From assembly GCA_018830645.1 (NCBI GenBank), contig JAHJSA010000094.1, positions 1 through 46,600 of the forward strand: a stretch of DNA of 46,600 nt, in the 5' to 3' direction. Under the pieces are notes generated by a model. The model made no database searches, had not been told where the DNA came from, and saw only the letters and a program-made list of their open reading frames with translations. This document shows, in pieces, positions 1-8,262 of this stretch; positions within the stretch are counted from its first letter, which is position 1, and each line of letters starts with the position of its first letter. The translations under genes and the position numbers were made by a program. This stretch comes from Actinomycetota bacterium. GTDB lineage: Bacteria; Actinomycetota; Thermoleophilia; RBG-16-64-13.

Positions 1-152
1 ACGCGGGCATACGCCTGAACATCGTCGGAGAGCCTGCGTGCTCAGGGTTCGGGCACTTCATACTTGCTGCGCTCGTTCTCGGCATACGTCGAGTGTCGCA
101 TGTCGGCCGGACAGATTAGCCCAACGAGATGCGAGGGTGGGCCTCTGTGAGG

Positions 153-1247
153 CTAGTCTTGTTCGAGTCCCTGGTCTTCCAGGGGCGGCATGAATCCGTG
201 CTCCTGATGGTTCGCCCTGGGTACGTGAAGCGGCCTGCGGAACAGGTTCCGCAGATCGGTCCATGGGGCCTGCCGGGAACCCTCGACTATCTCCAAGAAC
301 CCTTTGACCTTGGCGTCGAGGTTGTCGACGTGGTGGACGATCAGGGCCTCGAGTGTCGCGGGCCGTTTGGGGGATCCCCACTCCAACTCACCATGGTGAC
401 TCACGATGGCGTGGAGCAGCTGGTGCAGCTTCTCTTGTGGGAAGCCTGCCAGCTTTCCCGCTTGCTCTGAGACCAGAGTGACGCCCAAGACGACGTGGCC
501 GAGGAAGCGTCCGGCATCGCTGTAGCCTATCGTTCGTTCGTAGGTGAGTTCGTCCACCTTGCCGATGTCGTGGAGGAGCGCGATCGTGACGAGGAGGTCG
601 CGATCGACGCGACCGTACTGTTGCGAGATGTGCTCGCACAGATCGGCCACCGTGACCGTGTGCTCGAGAAGGCCCCCCAAATATGCGTGATGGAAGGTCG
701 TCGCGGCCGGTGCGTCGCTGAAGCGGGACAGGAACTCGGGGTCTCCGAAGATCGCCTCGAGCAGCGCGCGATAGTCGCGATCGTACACGGACTCTATCTG
801 GTACCTGAGGAAGCCTTGGAGTTCCTCGACGTCACGATACGTGGCCGGCAGGAAGACCCGCGCGTCGACGGAAGCGTGGGGCACCAACTCGATCTCGCCT
901 GCTTCCATCTGCACGCACCCCCGGTACTCCGAAGTGCGCCCGCGCACGCGCACGACGTCACCCGCCTCAAAGCGCGCGCCCAAAGCCTCGGCGGCTTCCC
1001 AGACCATGCAATCGAGAGCTCCGGATCGATCTCCCAGACGCAGCTTGAGGAACGGCTTGCCACTCTTGGTGGTGCGGATCTCCTTGCGGACTACGAGGAA
1101 CACGTCGAATACGCTCGTGCCCGCGACAAGATCGCGGATGGGCGTATGCGCGTCATGTGTGGAGGGCTCGGCGCATCGACCCGCGACATCCGAAAGGTCG
1201 GAGTCGCAGGCGTGACGCTTCTCGTGGTCTATGTGATCGTGGTGCAC
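153..1247 (-). CDS. YhaM-type 3'-5' exoribonuclease (OB fold + HD domain)
   Basis: A 364-residue protein with an N-terminal OB-fold nucleic-acid-binding half (about residues 37-130, SVFDVFLVVRKE onward) and a C-terminal HD hydrolase half. The HD motif LLHDIGK is near residues 224-230, with FHHAYLGGLLEHT before it and IVSHHGELEWGSP after it. This is the order in YhaM/CBF1-type 3'-5' exoribonucleases, which degrade RNA and single-stranded DNA in a metal-dependent way in the cytoplasm. The GTG start at 1247 is preceded by AAGAGG at a spacing of about 5. The first 36 residues are a His/Asp-rich extension not usual in the family, so a later start is possible. It ends about 65 bases before the MFS gene would be reached on the same strand, with that gene upstream. 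Family call is firm; substrate is inferred from the family. Confidence 0.88.
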   Translation of the reverse strand: MHHDHIDHEKRHACDSDLSDVAGRCAEPSTHDAHTPIRDLVAGTSVFDVFLVVRKEIRTTKSGKPFLKLRLGDRSGALDCMVWEAAEALGARFEAGDVVRVRGRTSEYRGCVQMEAGEIELVPHASVDARVFLPATYRDVEELQGFLRYQIESVYDRDYRALLEAIFGDPEFLSRFSDAPAATTFHHAYLGGLLEHTVTVADLCEHISQQYGRVDRDLLVTIALLHDIGKVDELTYERTIGYSDAGRFLGHVVLGVTLVSEQAGKLAGFPQEKLHQLLHAIVSHHGELEWGSPKRPATLEALIVHHVDNLDAKVKGFLEIVEGSRQAPWTDLRNLFRRPLHVPRANHQEHGFMPPLEDQGLEQD

Positions 1248-1311
1248 TCAGGCCTCTCTTCTCGCTCACTAAGATTCTAGCAGCGGGCGCGGACGGACAG
1301 CTGTCGCCGGC

Positions 1312-2853
1312 CTACTGGGGAAGGAACGGCAGGCGCGGCGTCTTGGCGCGACCCCGGTAGAAGAGTGTCGCGGGGATCACGGCGAAGAGCGCGATGCCGG
1401 CGGCGATAAGGAAGAAGTCGCCGTACACCGTATGCAGCGAGGCACGTAGGGTGCTCTCGTAGGCCGCGATCAGGGCGTCGTACTGCTCGCTCGTGAGGTC
1501 GGCCGTGCGAAGAGGCAGAGGGGTGTCGGCCATCAGTCCGTTGAAGCGACGGAGTCCCCAGGAGCTCAAGGTCGATAGGCCGACGGTCATACCCACCATG
1601 CGCATCACGGTGACGAGTGCCGAGCCCGTCGTGACCCACTCGGATCCCACCGAGGCGATCACAGTGGCGCCGATGGGTGCGATCACCACGCCGAAGCCGA
1701 GCCCGGTGAGCATGAGATCGCGGGTCATGACGGCGGACGAAGGATCGACCGGCCAGGAGCTGATGAGCAGGAACCCCACTCCGGTGAGCACGAATCCCAG
1801 GGCGCCCGTCAGGCGATAGCCCAATCGATCGGCGACCCAGCCCCCGACGAGCGCTCCGAGGGGGATCATCATCGTCAGGCGCATCAACAGGAGGCCGCCC
1901 TCGATCTCGCTCGCTTCGAGGAGGGAGTATGCGTAGAGCGGGATCTCGACCATGGCGATGATGAGGGCTCCCCCTACGGCCAGATTGGCGATGTTCGCGG
2001 CCGAGAACGGGATCTTGCGGAATAGGCTGAGGCGCACGAGCGGCTCGCGGATGCGTCGCTCCGCGAGAAGAAAGAGTACGAAAGCCACGGCGCTCCCCAC
2101 GAGCCAGGCAGGTCGCACCGCCACCTGCCCCGTACGGGTGTCACCGGCCAGACCGATGGTCAGGGAGGCCAGCGACACCGCCATCAGGAGGGCTCCCAGG
2201 TAGTCTACGCGGCTCTTCGCCCGGTCGTCCCGGCGGTCGCGGGGGAGCAGGATCACGGTAGCGGCGATGAAAGCCGCTCCCAACGGCACGTTCACCAGGA
2301 AGATACTGCGCCAACCCCAGAGTTCCGAGAGCGTCGCTCCGTAGAGGGGGCCGAGTACGCCGCCGGCTTCGGCCGCCGCCCCTACGATGCCCAATGCCAG
2401 AGCTTTTCGTCCTGGAAGGGCCTCCACCGCCAATACCATGGCGATGGGCACCAACGCCCCGCCGCCGCAGGCCTGTAGGATCCTGGCCGCCACCAGCGTC
2501 TGCAGATTCGGGGCGATCGCGCAGAGGATGCTTGCGCCTGAGAACAACGCCAGAGCGACGACGAACATGAGGCGCCGCCCGCGGGTGTCTGCGATGCGCC
2601 CGAAGAGGGGCATCGCTACGGTGTAGCCAAGCAAGTAGCCCGTGATGATCCAGGCGGCGTCGTCCAACTCCGTGTAAGGGATGTGGAGGGAGCGCATCAT
2701 GGCGGGCAGCACGGTCACCACCATGGTCTGGTCGAGCGCGCCGAGAAAGACAGCGGCGCAGATCACCGCGAGAACGAGCGGTGCGCCCCGTCTCGCAGAA
2801 GGAGCGTCCCCCTCCGGTCGGGCGGGAGGTCCGGACGCGGTCGGCCGGGTCAC
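1312..2853 (-). CDS. MFS drug/lipid exporter, DHA2 (14-helix) family, P55-like
   Basis: A protein of about 513 residues with 14 predicted membrane helices. The signature LDQTMVVTVLPAMM in helix 1 is the D1-type motif of the DHA2 (EmrB/QacA) family, and GRIADTRGRR after helix 2 is the conserved cytoplasmic loop. The frame stays open much further upstream, but that stretch lies inside the lipoprotein gene in another frame, so I chose the GTG at 2853, 20 bases after the lipoprotein stop. In mycobacteria the same order (LprG lipoprotein, then the P55/Rv1410c pump) exports triacylglycerides and affects drug tolerance and the cell envelope. A related role here is inferred from order and family. The exact start is uncertain because no strong ribosome-binding site is visible. 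Confidence 0.85.
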   Translation of the reverse strand: MTRPTASGPPARPEGDAPSARRGAPLVLAVICAAVFLGALDQTMVVTVLPAMMRSLHIPYTELDDAAWIITGYLLGYTVAMPLFGRIADTRGRRLMFVVALALFSGASILCAIAPNLQTLVAARILQACGGGALVPIAMVLAVEALPGRKALALGIVGAAAEAGGVLGPLYGATLSELWGWRSIFLVNVPLGAAFIAATVILLPRDRRDDRAKSRVDYLGALLMAVSLASLTIGLAGDTRTGQVAVRPAWLVGSAVAFVLFLLAERRIREPLVRLSLFRKIPFSAANIANLAVGGALIIAMVEIPLYAYSLLEASEIEGGLLLMRLTMMIPLGALVGGWVADRLGYRLTGALGFVLTGVGFLLISSWPVDPSSAVMTRDLMLTGLGFGVVIAPIGATVIASVGSEWVTTGSALVTVMRMVGMTVGLSTLSSWGLRRFNGLMADTPLPLRTADLTSEQYDALIAAYESTLRASLHTVYGDFFLIAAGIALFAVIPATLFYRGRAKTPRLPFLPQ

Positions 2854-2873
2854 GATGGGGCAGTACGCCGCCG

Positions 2874-3644
2874 CTACTGCGGCGGGACGATCTCCACGGG
2901 CTTGTCGAAATCGGAGAGCTCGATGGTGCGCACCGTGCCCGCGGTCTCGTTGGCGGTCGCGGCTCCGAGGAGGACGATGCGCTTGACAAGGTGGTCGGTC
3001 ACTCCGATCCAGACCTCGCCCTCGAAAGGCGTTTCGGCGGTGGTGGAGCCGGCGATGGCGGCGACATCCGCGGCCTCCACCTGCCCCTTGATCCTGTAGG
3101 CCGGTCCTCCACCGACGTTCTCTTCTCCCACGTACTCGAGGCCGGTGATGCGTTCGAGAACCTGGATGGTCCCCGCACTCAGGTTCAATGCGCCTACCGG
3201 GCTGAAGGCGGCCGGCACGCCCTGCCACTTCTGCGAAGACGGGTCTTGGACGAAGTGCGTTGGGCCCGCGGCCACGAACTCAACTTTCAGCGGCACGCCG
3301 TTCTGAAGCAGGTCGATGGAGGCCTGCATGTTGCCGTCGGTGGTCACGTCGCCCACGATCCGCACGATCATGGTGCCGGAGGACTGAGGGGCATCGGGAG
3401 GGTTCTCGACATCGTAGACGAAGTGGAAGCTCTGAAGGGCTTTCATCGCGCTCGCCGACTCGGCGAAGACGGCGGCAGGATCGACGGTCGCCTCCCCGCC
3501 GCCCGAGCACCCCGCGCCTACCAGGGATACGAGAAGGGCCACGAACGCGACCAGGAGCACGATCACAGCGCGGCTGGTGCTTCTGAGGCGGCCGGTTCCG
3601 ACTCTTCGGTCGAGGTGTTGTAGTGAGGAGTGCACGCTGCGCAT
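2874..3644 (-). CDS. LprG/LppX-like lipoprotein
   Basis: A 256-residue lipoprotein. The N-terminus has a long basic leader, a hydrophobic stretch (AVIVLLVAFVALLVSLVG) and a lipobox with lipidated Cys in VGAGCSGGG. The remainder is about 210 residues of mixed beta/alpha sequence that matches the LppX/LprA/LprG fold, which binds acylated lipids in a hydrophobic cavity outside the membrane. It lies directly upstream of a 14-helix MFS exporter, as in the lprG-P55 operon of mycobacteria. The ATG at 3644 has no Shine-Dalgarno but sits 6 nt after a good -10 box, so the mRNA is probably leaderless. The fold assignment rests on composition, length, lipobox and context, not on a diagnostic catalytic motif. 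Confidence 0.75.
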   Translation of the reverse strand: MRSVHSSLQHLDRRVGTGRLRSTSRAVIVLLVAFVALLVSLVGAGCSGGGEATVDPAAVFAESASAMKALQSFHFVYDVENPPDAPQSSGTMIVRIVGDVTTDGNMQASIDLLQNGVPLKVEFVAAGPTHFVQDPSSQKWQGVPAAFSPVGALNLSAGTIQVLERITGLEYVGEENVGGGPAYRIKGQVEAADVAAIAGSTTAETPFEGEVWIGVTDHLVKRIVLLGAATANETAGTVRTIELSDFDKPVEIVPPQ

Positions 3645-3650
3645 GGCTGT

Positions 3651-3679
3651 ATTATGAAGAAGATGGGCATCCGGCACAA
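3651..3679 (-). promoter_or_regulatory. Promoter of the LprG-like/MFS operon (leaderless)
   Basis: On the minus strand, -35 TTGTGC (3679-3674), a 17-base spacer and -10 CATAAT (3656-3651). Transcription would begin at or within a base of the ATG at 3644, which explains the missing ribosome-binding site. Confidence 0.6.
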
Positions 3680-3825
3680 GACCCCCGGGCGTTGCGAGGC
3701 GTGACTGGTCCCCCCTCGGCCCGCAGAGGGTCTTGAGTGAGCGTTGTGCGTGAGCGGCGTTTGCCTCCCGGTGCGCTCTGGTAGAATGGCCTCGACGGTG
3801 CCGGCGGCCGGGGTCTGGGGGTGTC

Positions 3826-4299
3826 ATGTCGGCGGAAGGGCGTAACGCACATCCGAACTACAGTTCCGGCGAGGACTACTTCCTCGAGTTCCGGAGCTTC
3901 TGTTTCGGCTTCAACAGCGTGGACTTCGTGCAGCGCGTCGAGACGGCTGCCATTGAGCTCGACTTGATCGAGGCGGGCGCTCTTGAAGACGACGAACGAG
4001 CCGATCTCGTGCAACTCGTCTCGTCGGGATCGCTGGAGTTCCCCGTCAGCGCGCTTGGAGAGCACCTGCTGGAACTGGGCGACGAGGTGTTCATGCACAA
4101 AGAAGAGTGCCTCATCTACTGGCTGCGAGAGCTTGTGTTCCGTGGAGCTTGGTTGGATCAGCGGCTCCTGGAAGACCAGATCGACGTGAGATTCGACGAA
4201 GAGCGGGCCTGTTTCGTCTACCATCCCTGCGGCCACCGTGGCCGCGAGATCGGCCCCCCGCCTCATCCCAGCTGGCGGGATCTGACGTATCGCAAGTGA
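3826..4299 (+). CDS. Uncharacterised acidic protein, 157 aa
   Basis: A 157-residue soluble, strongly acidic protein I do not recognise. It has no signal peptide or membrane helix. The middle (residues about 60-110) is predicted helical with many Glu/Leu pairs (LGEHLLELGDEVF), and the end holds a CGHRG segment. Amino-acid use looks like a real protein, and opposite-strand frames over it are Ser/Arg-rich shadows. TAGAAT at 3782-3787 with TTGCCT about 15 bases upstream is a possible promoter. The ATG at 3826 has only a weak GGGGGT before it. It is followed after 10 bases by another unknown gene on the same strand, so the two may be co-transcribed. Confidence 0.6.
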   Translation: MSAEGRNAHPNYSSGEDYFLEFRSFCFGFNSVDFVQRVETAAIELDLIEAGALEDDERADLVQLVSSGSLEFPVSALGEHLLELGDEVFMHKEECLIYWLRELVFRGAWLDQRLLEDQIDVRFDEERACFVYHPCGHRGREIGPPPHPSWRDLTYRK

Positions 4300-4309
4300 C
4301 CCTGAGGTA

Positions 4310-4636
4310 GTGGTCAGGCTGCACCGCCCTGCGTCGCAACTTCGTATCCGCCTCAAGCGCGTATTCGCCTCCTACTATCTCGACGTCTGCTCTCAGGGCA
4401 TCGCCACGCCCAGCGAGGCATACGAGGCTATGCGCGACTACTTCGACGCCCGCGCCTATGAACTCGGTGCGGAGCTCCTCCGATCGCAGTTCGAAGAGGA
4501 GGTCGTGTGGCTCGTGGGCGAGATCGAGCAGGATCTGCGCCGGCGTCATGCGGAGGTTGTGGTCGGATGCTTTGAGCGGGAATCCCTCGAAGGTCGGTTC
4601 CGGGAGTGCTTGGCCGTCGCCTGGCGGAGGGTCTGA
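4310..4636 (+). CDS. Uncharacterised helical protein, 108 aa
   Basis: A 108-residue soluble protein of unknown function. Residues about 15-90 are alternating charged and hydrophobic, as expected for long helices (for example EEVVWLVGEIEQDLRRRH). It starts at GTG 4310, 10 bases after the preceding unknown gene. GAGG at 4304-4307 is very close to that start, so the start is uncertain. The short gap and shared strand suggest one unit with the gene at 3826. No motif points to a function. Confidence 0.5.
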   Translation: MVRLHRPASQLRIRLKRVFASYYLDVCSQGIATPSEAYEAMRDYFDARAYELGAELLRSQFEEEVVWLVGEIEQDLRRRHAEVVVGCFERESLEGRFRECLAVAWRRV

Positions 4637-4781
4637 GGGCGTCGAGGAGTCGGCGCGTCGCCAGGCCGTGAGACGGTGTCTCGATCATCGAGTATCTTCC
4701 GGCGCCTCCGTCCGTTGAACACGTGGTAGGTTCGTCTGAAGACGCCGGCCTCGTGCCGGGGCATGCTCGAGGAGGTACGTG

Positions 4782-5441
4782 ATGCGCGTATCGGAAGAAT
4801 TGCGACGTCGTGTAGCCCTCGTGCTTCTGGCTGCGGGCATGACGGTAGGTGGTGGCGCTGCCGCCTGGGCGTCTGAGGGGGCCGCCAGGAACGCGTCTCC
4901 GCTGGAGGATGGTGCGGTCGCGCCCATCTCGGAAGTAGCCGCGGAGTCGCTCGAGACCCCGGGTGCCCCGTTCCTCGTCGAAGGGGCATGGTTCGTGCTC
5001 GAGGTGCGGCCCGGACAGATACTGCTCACCGTCAAGAGCGACACAGAGGGCGAGGCCGGTGTGGCCTTCGAGATCCCTGCTTTGCGCACCTGGAACCACG
5101 GCGGCTACGTGAGCGCATTGGCCAAGGCCTTGGAGCCCGGTCCGCGTCGCGGCCAGATTGTGAGCGCGCTTGCGCGCTCGTCGGTGGGTAGGGCCGACAA
5201 GCCGGACAAGCCGGACAAGCCCGAGAAGCCCGAGAAGCCCGACAGGCCTGAGAGTTCGGGGACGTCGGCCGAAGTCGGCGAGAATGGAGTCGGCGACGCC
5301 GAAGACGGCGAAAGCGGGGTCCAGGACAAGGCGTTCGGTAAGGATAAGGCGCCCGGCAAAGATGAAGCGCCCGGCAAAGATACGACGGCCGACAAGGACA
5401 AGGCGGCTGGTAAGGCTCGCGGAAGCTCGAGAGGGAACTGA
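4782..5441 (+). CDS. Secreted protein with Lys/Asp/Pro repeat tail, 219 aa
   Basis: The start is ATG 4782, five bases after a perfect GGAGGT (4771-4776); the in-frame GTG at 4779 is too close. A signal peptide covers about residues 1-31, with cleavage near AWASEG. A folded part of about 90 residues follows (FLVEGAWFVLEVRPGQ and onward). The C-terminal third is low-complexity: first KPDKPDKPEKPEKPDR, then units of the type KDKAPGKDEAPGKD. The tail is highly charged and may be a cell-wall spacer or disordered linker. No LPXTG motif or C-terminal membrane helix is present. Function unknown. Confidence 0.72.
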   Translation: MRVSEELRRRVALVLLAAGMTVGGGAAAWASEGAARNASPLEDGAVAPISEVAAESLETPGAPFLVEGAWFVLEVRPGQILLTVKSDTEGEAGVAFEIPALRTWNHGGYVSALAKALEPGPRRGQIVSALARSSVGRADKPDKPDKPEKPEKPDRPESSGTSAEVGENGVGDAEDGESGVQDKAFGKDKAPGKDEAPGKDTTADKDKAAGKARGSSRGN

Positions 5442-5463
5442 GGGCCGCCGGGCGCCCGCTCGG

Positions 5464-6396
5464 TCATTCGGCCAGAACGAGTTCCCAGACGCGCAGTGGA
5501 TGCTCGGTCACCGCGTGCCACTCCCGACGCCGCACGGCCGTGGCCAGGAGACTCGCGATCGGCGCATCCTGTGGCGCGTGGATCGTAAGGGCGACCCCCT
5601 CGATCGATTCGCACGCCAGGCCCCGCAGGTGTTCGAGCAGTGACTTGGCGCACGCAGGGTCGGGTCCGTACACGGTCGCTTCGATCGCATCCGTTCGACG
5701 GGCCCCGATGATCGCCAGGCCCCACCCACCCACTCCAGAGCGCGAGAAGAAGGCCGCTCCCCCCTCGATCGCCTTGGCGAGTACGGCGTCGTCGATGGTG
5801 CGCCACGCTCCGGAATGCACGTATAGCGTGCGGCCCGATGCGTTGAGGAGGGAGAGCACCCGGAGTCGGTCTGAGGGCTGCAGGCGGACGATCGCCGCCG
5901 CGTCCAGCGCGGCCTTCTGGCGCCCCAGGCTGCACGCCGCCTCATCCAATTCCCGCCGGAAGTCGAGCCACGTGCCCCGAGGGCGCAGGCCGTGATCGAG
6001 GCTCAGCTGATGCACCGCGTCGTTCGTGGTCTCGGTGACGTAGCGCAGGGTCAGCATTCGATCCCGGCGCGCCAGAGTCACCGCGTCTTGGAGGAGGAGG
6101 CCGGCGATGCCGTACTTGCGGTAGCCGGGGAGTACCGCGAGGCCGCTCAACCAGCACTGGTCGCGGTCGAGTTGCTCGTAGGTCTCTGCGCCCACGACGA
6201 GTCCGTCGGAGGTCTCGGCGACTCTGAGGACTTTGAAGAGTGATTCGTCGACTGTTTCACTTGGAAGCCCAAGCCGATTGCGTCGGGGGTTGGAGGCGCG
6301 CACCAGGGCTTCCACCGCGTCGGCGTCGCGCGGTTCGGCGTCGCGGACGAGTATGGGATCGTCGGAGGGCCGCGGAGTGTCCTGAGGCCGCTTCAT
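5464..6396 (-). CDS. GNAT-family acetyltransferase, 310 aa
   Basis: A 310-residue protein whose first half is a GNAT fold: VRDAEPRDADAVEALVRAS at the start, and the acetyl-CoA-binding region near LAVLPGYRKYGIAGLLLQDA (residues about 86-105). The second half (about residues 150-310) is a degenerate second GNAT-like or family-specific domain without a clear acetyl-CoA loop. Its ATG overlaps the stop of the ABC ATPase gene (ATGA, 6393-6396), so it is the last gene of a coupled operon with the photoreceptor-like protein, permease and ATPase. The acceptor substrate cannot be told; it may modify a product handled by the transporter. Confidence 0.75.
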   Translation of the reverse strand: MKRPQDTPRPSDDPILVRDAEPRDADAVEALVRASNPRRNRLGLPSETVDESLFKVLRVAETSDGLVVGAETYEQLDRDQCWLSGLAVLPGYRKYGIAGLLLQDAVTLARRDRMLTLRYVTETTNDAVHQLSLDHGLRPRGTWLDFRRELDEAACSLGRQKAALDAAAIVRLQPSDRLRVLSLLNASGRTLYVHSGAWRTIDDAVLAKAIEGGAAFFSRSGVGGWGLAIIGARRTDAIEATVYGPDPACAKSLLEHLRGLACESIEGVALTIHAPQDAPIASLLATAVRRREWHAVTEHPLRVWELVLAE

Positions 6397-7121
6397 GGCG
6401 TGCGGGGGCGGCTCCCGGACGTCGCCAGATGTTCGTTCCGCACGTCTTGTTCGATCCTGCCGTCCCGCACCTCGACGATGCGATCGGTCTGCTCGGCGAT
6501 CGAGCGATCATGGGTCACTATCACGAACGTCGTACCCCATTCCTCGTGTACTCGGCGGAAGAGAGAGTACACCTGCTCGGTGTTCTTCGTATCGAGATTG
6601 CCGGTGGGCTCGTCGGCGAGCACGATGTCGGGTGAGTTCATGAGCGACCGGCCGATGGCCACACGCTGCTTCTGACCACCCGAGAGGTCGTTCGATCGCT
6701 TGTCCTTGACGTCGCCGAGGTCGAGGAGTTCCAGCATCTCGTCCGCCCGCGCCCGCGCTGCACCCAGGGAAGCGCGCTGCCCCCCGATCCAGCCGGGCAT
6801 GAGCAGGTTCTCGCGCACCGAGAACTCTGGAAGCAGATGGTGGAACTGGAACACGAAGCCCAAGTGCTCGTTCCTGAACGCGGCTCGCTCCCTCTTGCTG
6901 AGCCTGCCCACGTCGGTGCCAACGAGTTCCAAACTGCCTTCTGTGGGCCGGTCGAGGAGGCCCAGAAGGTTGAGCAGGGTGGACTTCCCGCTTCCTGATT
7001 GCCCGATGATCGAGAGGAACTCCTGCTTTTGCACATTCAAGTCGACGCCTTTGAGAGCGTGGGTCTTGTGCGTGGTGCCGTAGACCTTGGTGAGTCCCTG
7101 TCCCACGATGACATCACCCAC
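6393..7121 (-). CDS. ABC transporter ATPase, LolD/MacB family
   Basis: A 242-residue ATPase with Walker A GQSGSGKS (residues about 39-46), Q-loop FVFQFHHLLPEF, signature LSGGQKQRVAIGR, Walker B IVLADEPTGNLD and switch histidine VIVTHD. The DEPTGNLD sequence and the insertion around the Q-loop are typical of the LolD/MacB/FtsE branch, which energises FtsX-type permeases. The GTG start at 7121 lies inside the end of the permease gene (8-base overlap), with a GAGG-type site upstream. It partners the permease at 7114-8262. Since Actinomycetota lack a Lol lipoprotein pathway, export or mechanotransmission of an envelope substrate is more likely than LolCDE function. Confidence 0.92.
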   Translation of the reverse strand: MGDVIVGQGLTKVYGTTHKTHALKGVDLNVQKQEFLSIIGQSGSGKSTLLNLLGLLDRPTEGSLELVGTDVGRLSKRERAAFRNEHLGFVFQFHHLLPEFSVRENLLMPGWIGGQRASLGAARARADEMLELLDLGDVKDKRSNDLSGGQKQRVAIGRSLMNSPDIVLADEPTGNLDTKNTEQVYSLFRRVHEEWGTTFVIVTHDRSIAEQTDRIVEVRDGRIEQDVRNEHLATSGSRPRTP

Positions 7122-8262
7122 CCTGGATCACCTCTATCGGATCGAGCCGCGCGGTGTTCCGGTAGGGGATGACGGCCGACAACAGGGCGATCGAGATGCC
7201 CACGCCGGCCGAGAGGGTCACGAAGGAGGGTTGGAGCTTGATTGGGAAGAGGCCCGAGTCCGGACCTGCCGCCAACGAACTGAAGAGGGCGATCAGACCT
7301 GCAGCGAGGCCGAGGCCGAGGAGGGTGCCCGCGAAGCCCAAGATGCCGGCTTGGTACAGGAACACGAGCCCCGTGCTGGAGTCGGACATGCCGAGTGCCT
7401 TGAGGATGCCGATCTGCCTCGTCTTCTGCACCGCGGAGATGGCTAGGGTGGAAGCGATGCCCAACATGACGGCGATGACCACGAACACCTGGATCATCAC
7501 TGACGACGTGCCCTGACTCTGGAGGGCGGTGAGGAGCTCGGCGTTCCGTTCTTGCCAATCTCCCACCTCGAGCTGCGGCAGGGCGGCACGCCACTCATCC
7601 GCGACCGCGGAAGACGAGAACACGTCGTCGATCTGCGTCTCGACGACGTTCACCTCGTCGGGCGCGAGGCCCAGGCGTGCGGCCAGGAGGCTGGAATCCG
7701 CGAAGGCCGTGCCTTCGTTCACCGCCTGCACGCCCAGGTCGAAGATGCCCGACACGCGGGCCTCGACCGAGGTGCCGTCGGCCAGCGCCAGAGGGAGCGT
7801 GTCGCCGACGGCCACCGAGTAGGCTTCGGCGAAGTCCTTTCCGATCACGATGCCGTCCCCACCTGTGCGGGCCTCACCTTCGACGGTGCGTTGGCTGAGC
7901 TTGTAGATGCCGTCGAGGCCCGCGAACTCCCCGGCCCTGACGATCAGAGGCACCGCCGCCTCTCCCTTGGTGGCGAGCACGGGTACCACGATCTGTGGTG
8001 AGATCGCAACAACGGCAGGTGTATCTCGGACGATCGAGCGGACATCCTCGGTATATGCGAAGGCGCCACCCTTCTCGATGGGCTCGAGGATCACGTGGGG
8101 ACTGCTGCCCACCGTCGAGTCGAGGAGGGATGCCTGCAGGCTGGTGATCAACGAGCCCACGAACACCTGCACCGCGATGCCCACGGCGATGCCGAAGACG
8201 ATGAGCAGCGACTGGAACCTGCTCTTCGCGATGAATCTGAGAGCCACACGGAGCGAGAGCAT
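7114..8262 (-). CDS. FtsX/MacB-like ABC permease
   Basis: A 382-residue permease with one N-terminal helix (SLLIVFGIAVGIAVQVFVG), a periplasmic-type domain of about 200 residues (MacB_PCD), then three C-terminal helices in the FtsX-like region (VMIQVFVVIAVMLGIAST; the LGFAGTLLGLGLAAGLIAL stretch; VGISIALLSAVIPY). This is the type VII ABC (mechanotransmission) topology. The ATG at 8262 overlaps the stop of the B12-binding gene (ATGA), and the end overlaps the ATPase start. Substrate unknown. Linkage to a putative light-sensing subunit is unusual. Confidence 0.9.
   Translation of the reverse strand: MLSLRVALRFIAKSRFQSLLIVFGIAVGIAVQVFVGSLITSLQASLLDSTVGSSPHVILEPIEKGGAFAYTEDVRSIVRDTPAVVAISPQIVVPVLATKGEAAVPLIVRAGEFAGLDGIYKLSQRTVEGEARTGGDGIVIGKDFAEAYSVAVGDTLPLALADGTSVEARVSGIFDLGVQAVNEGTAFADSSLLAARLGLAPDEVNVVETQIDDVFSSSAVADEWRAALPQLEVGDWQERNAELLTALQSQGTSSVMIQVFVVIAVMLGIASTLAISAVQKTRQIGILKALGMSDSSTGLVFLYQAGILGFAGTLLGLGLAAGLIALFSSLAAGPDSGLFPIKLQPSFVTLSAGVGISIALLSAVIPYRNTARLDPIEVIQGG

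Noticed and set aside
42-101. A 19-codon minus-strand ORF (MRHSTYAENERSKYEVPEP)
   Set aside because: Composition looks plausible, but it has no Shine-Dalgarno or promoter that I can see and is at the window edge; too short to support.
2854-3228. N-terminal extension of the MFS protein frame
   Set aside because: It lies within the lipoprotein gene in another frame and is Arg/Gly-rich without helices; the transporter begins at 2853.
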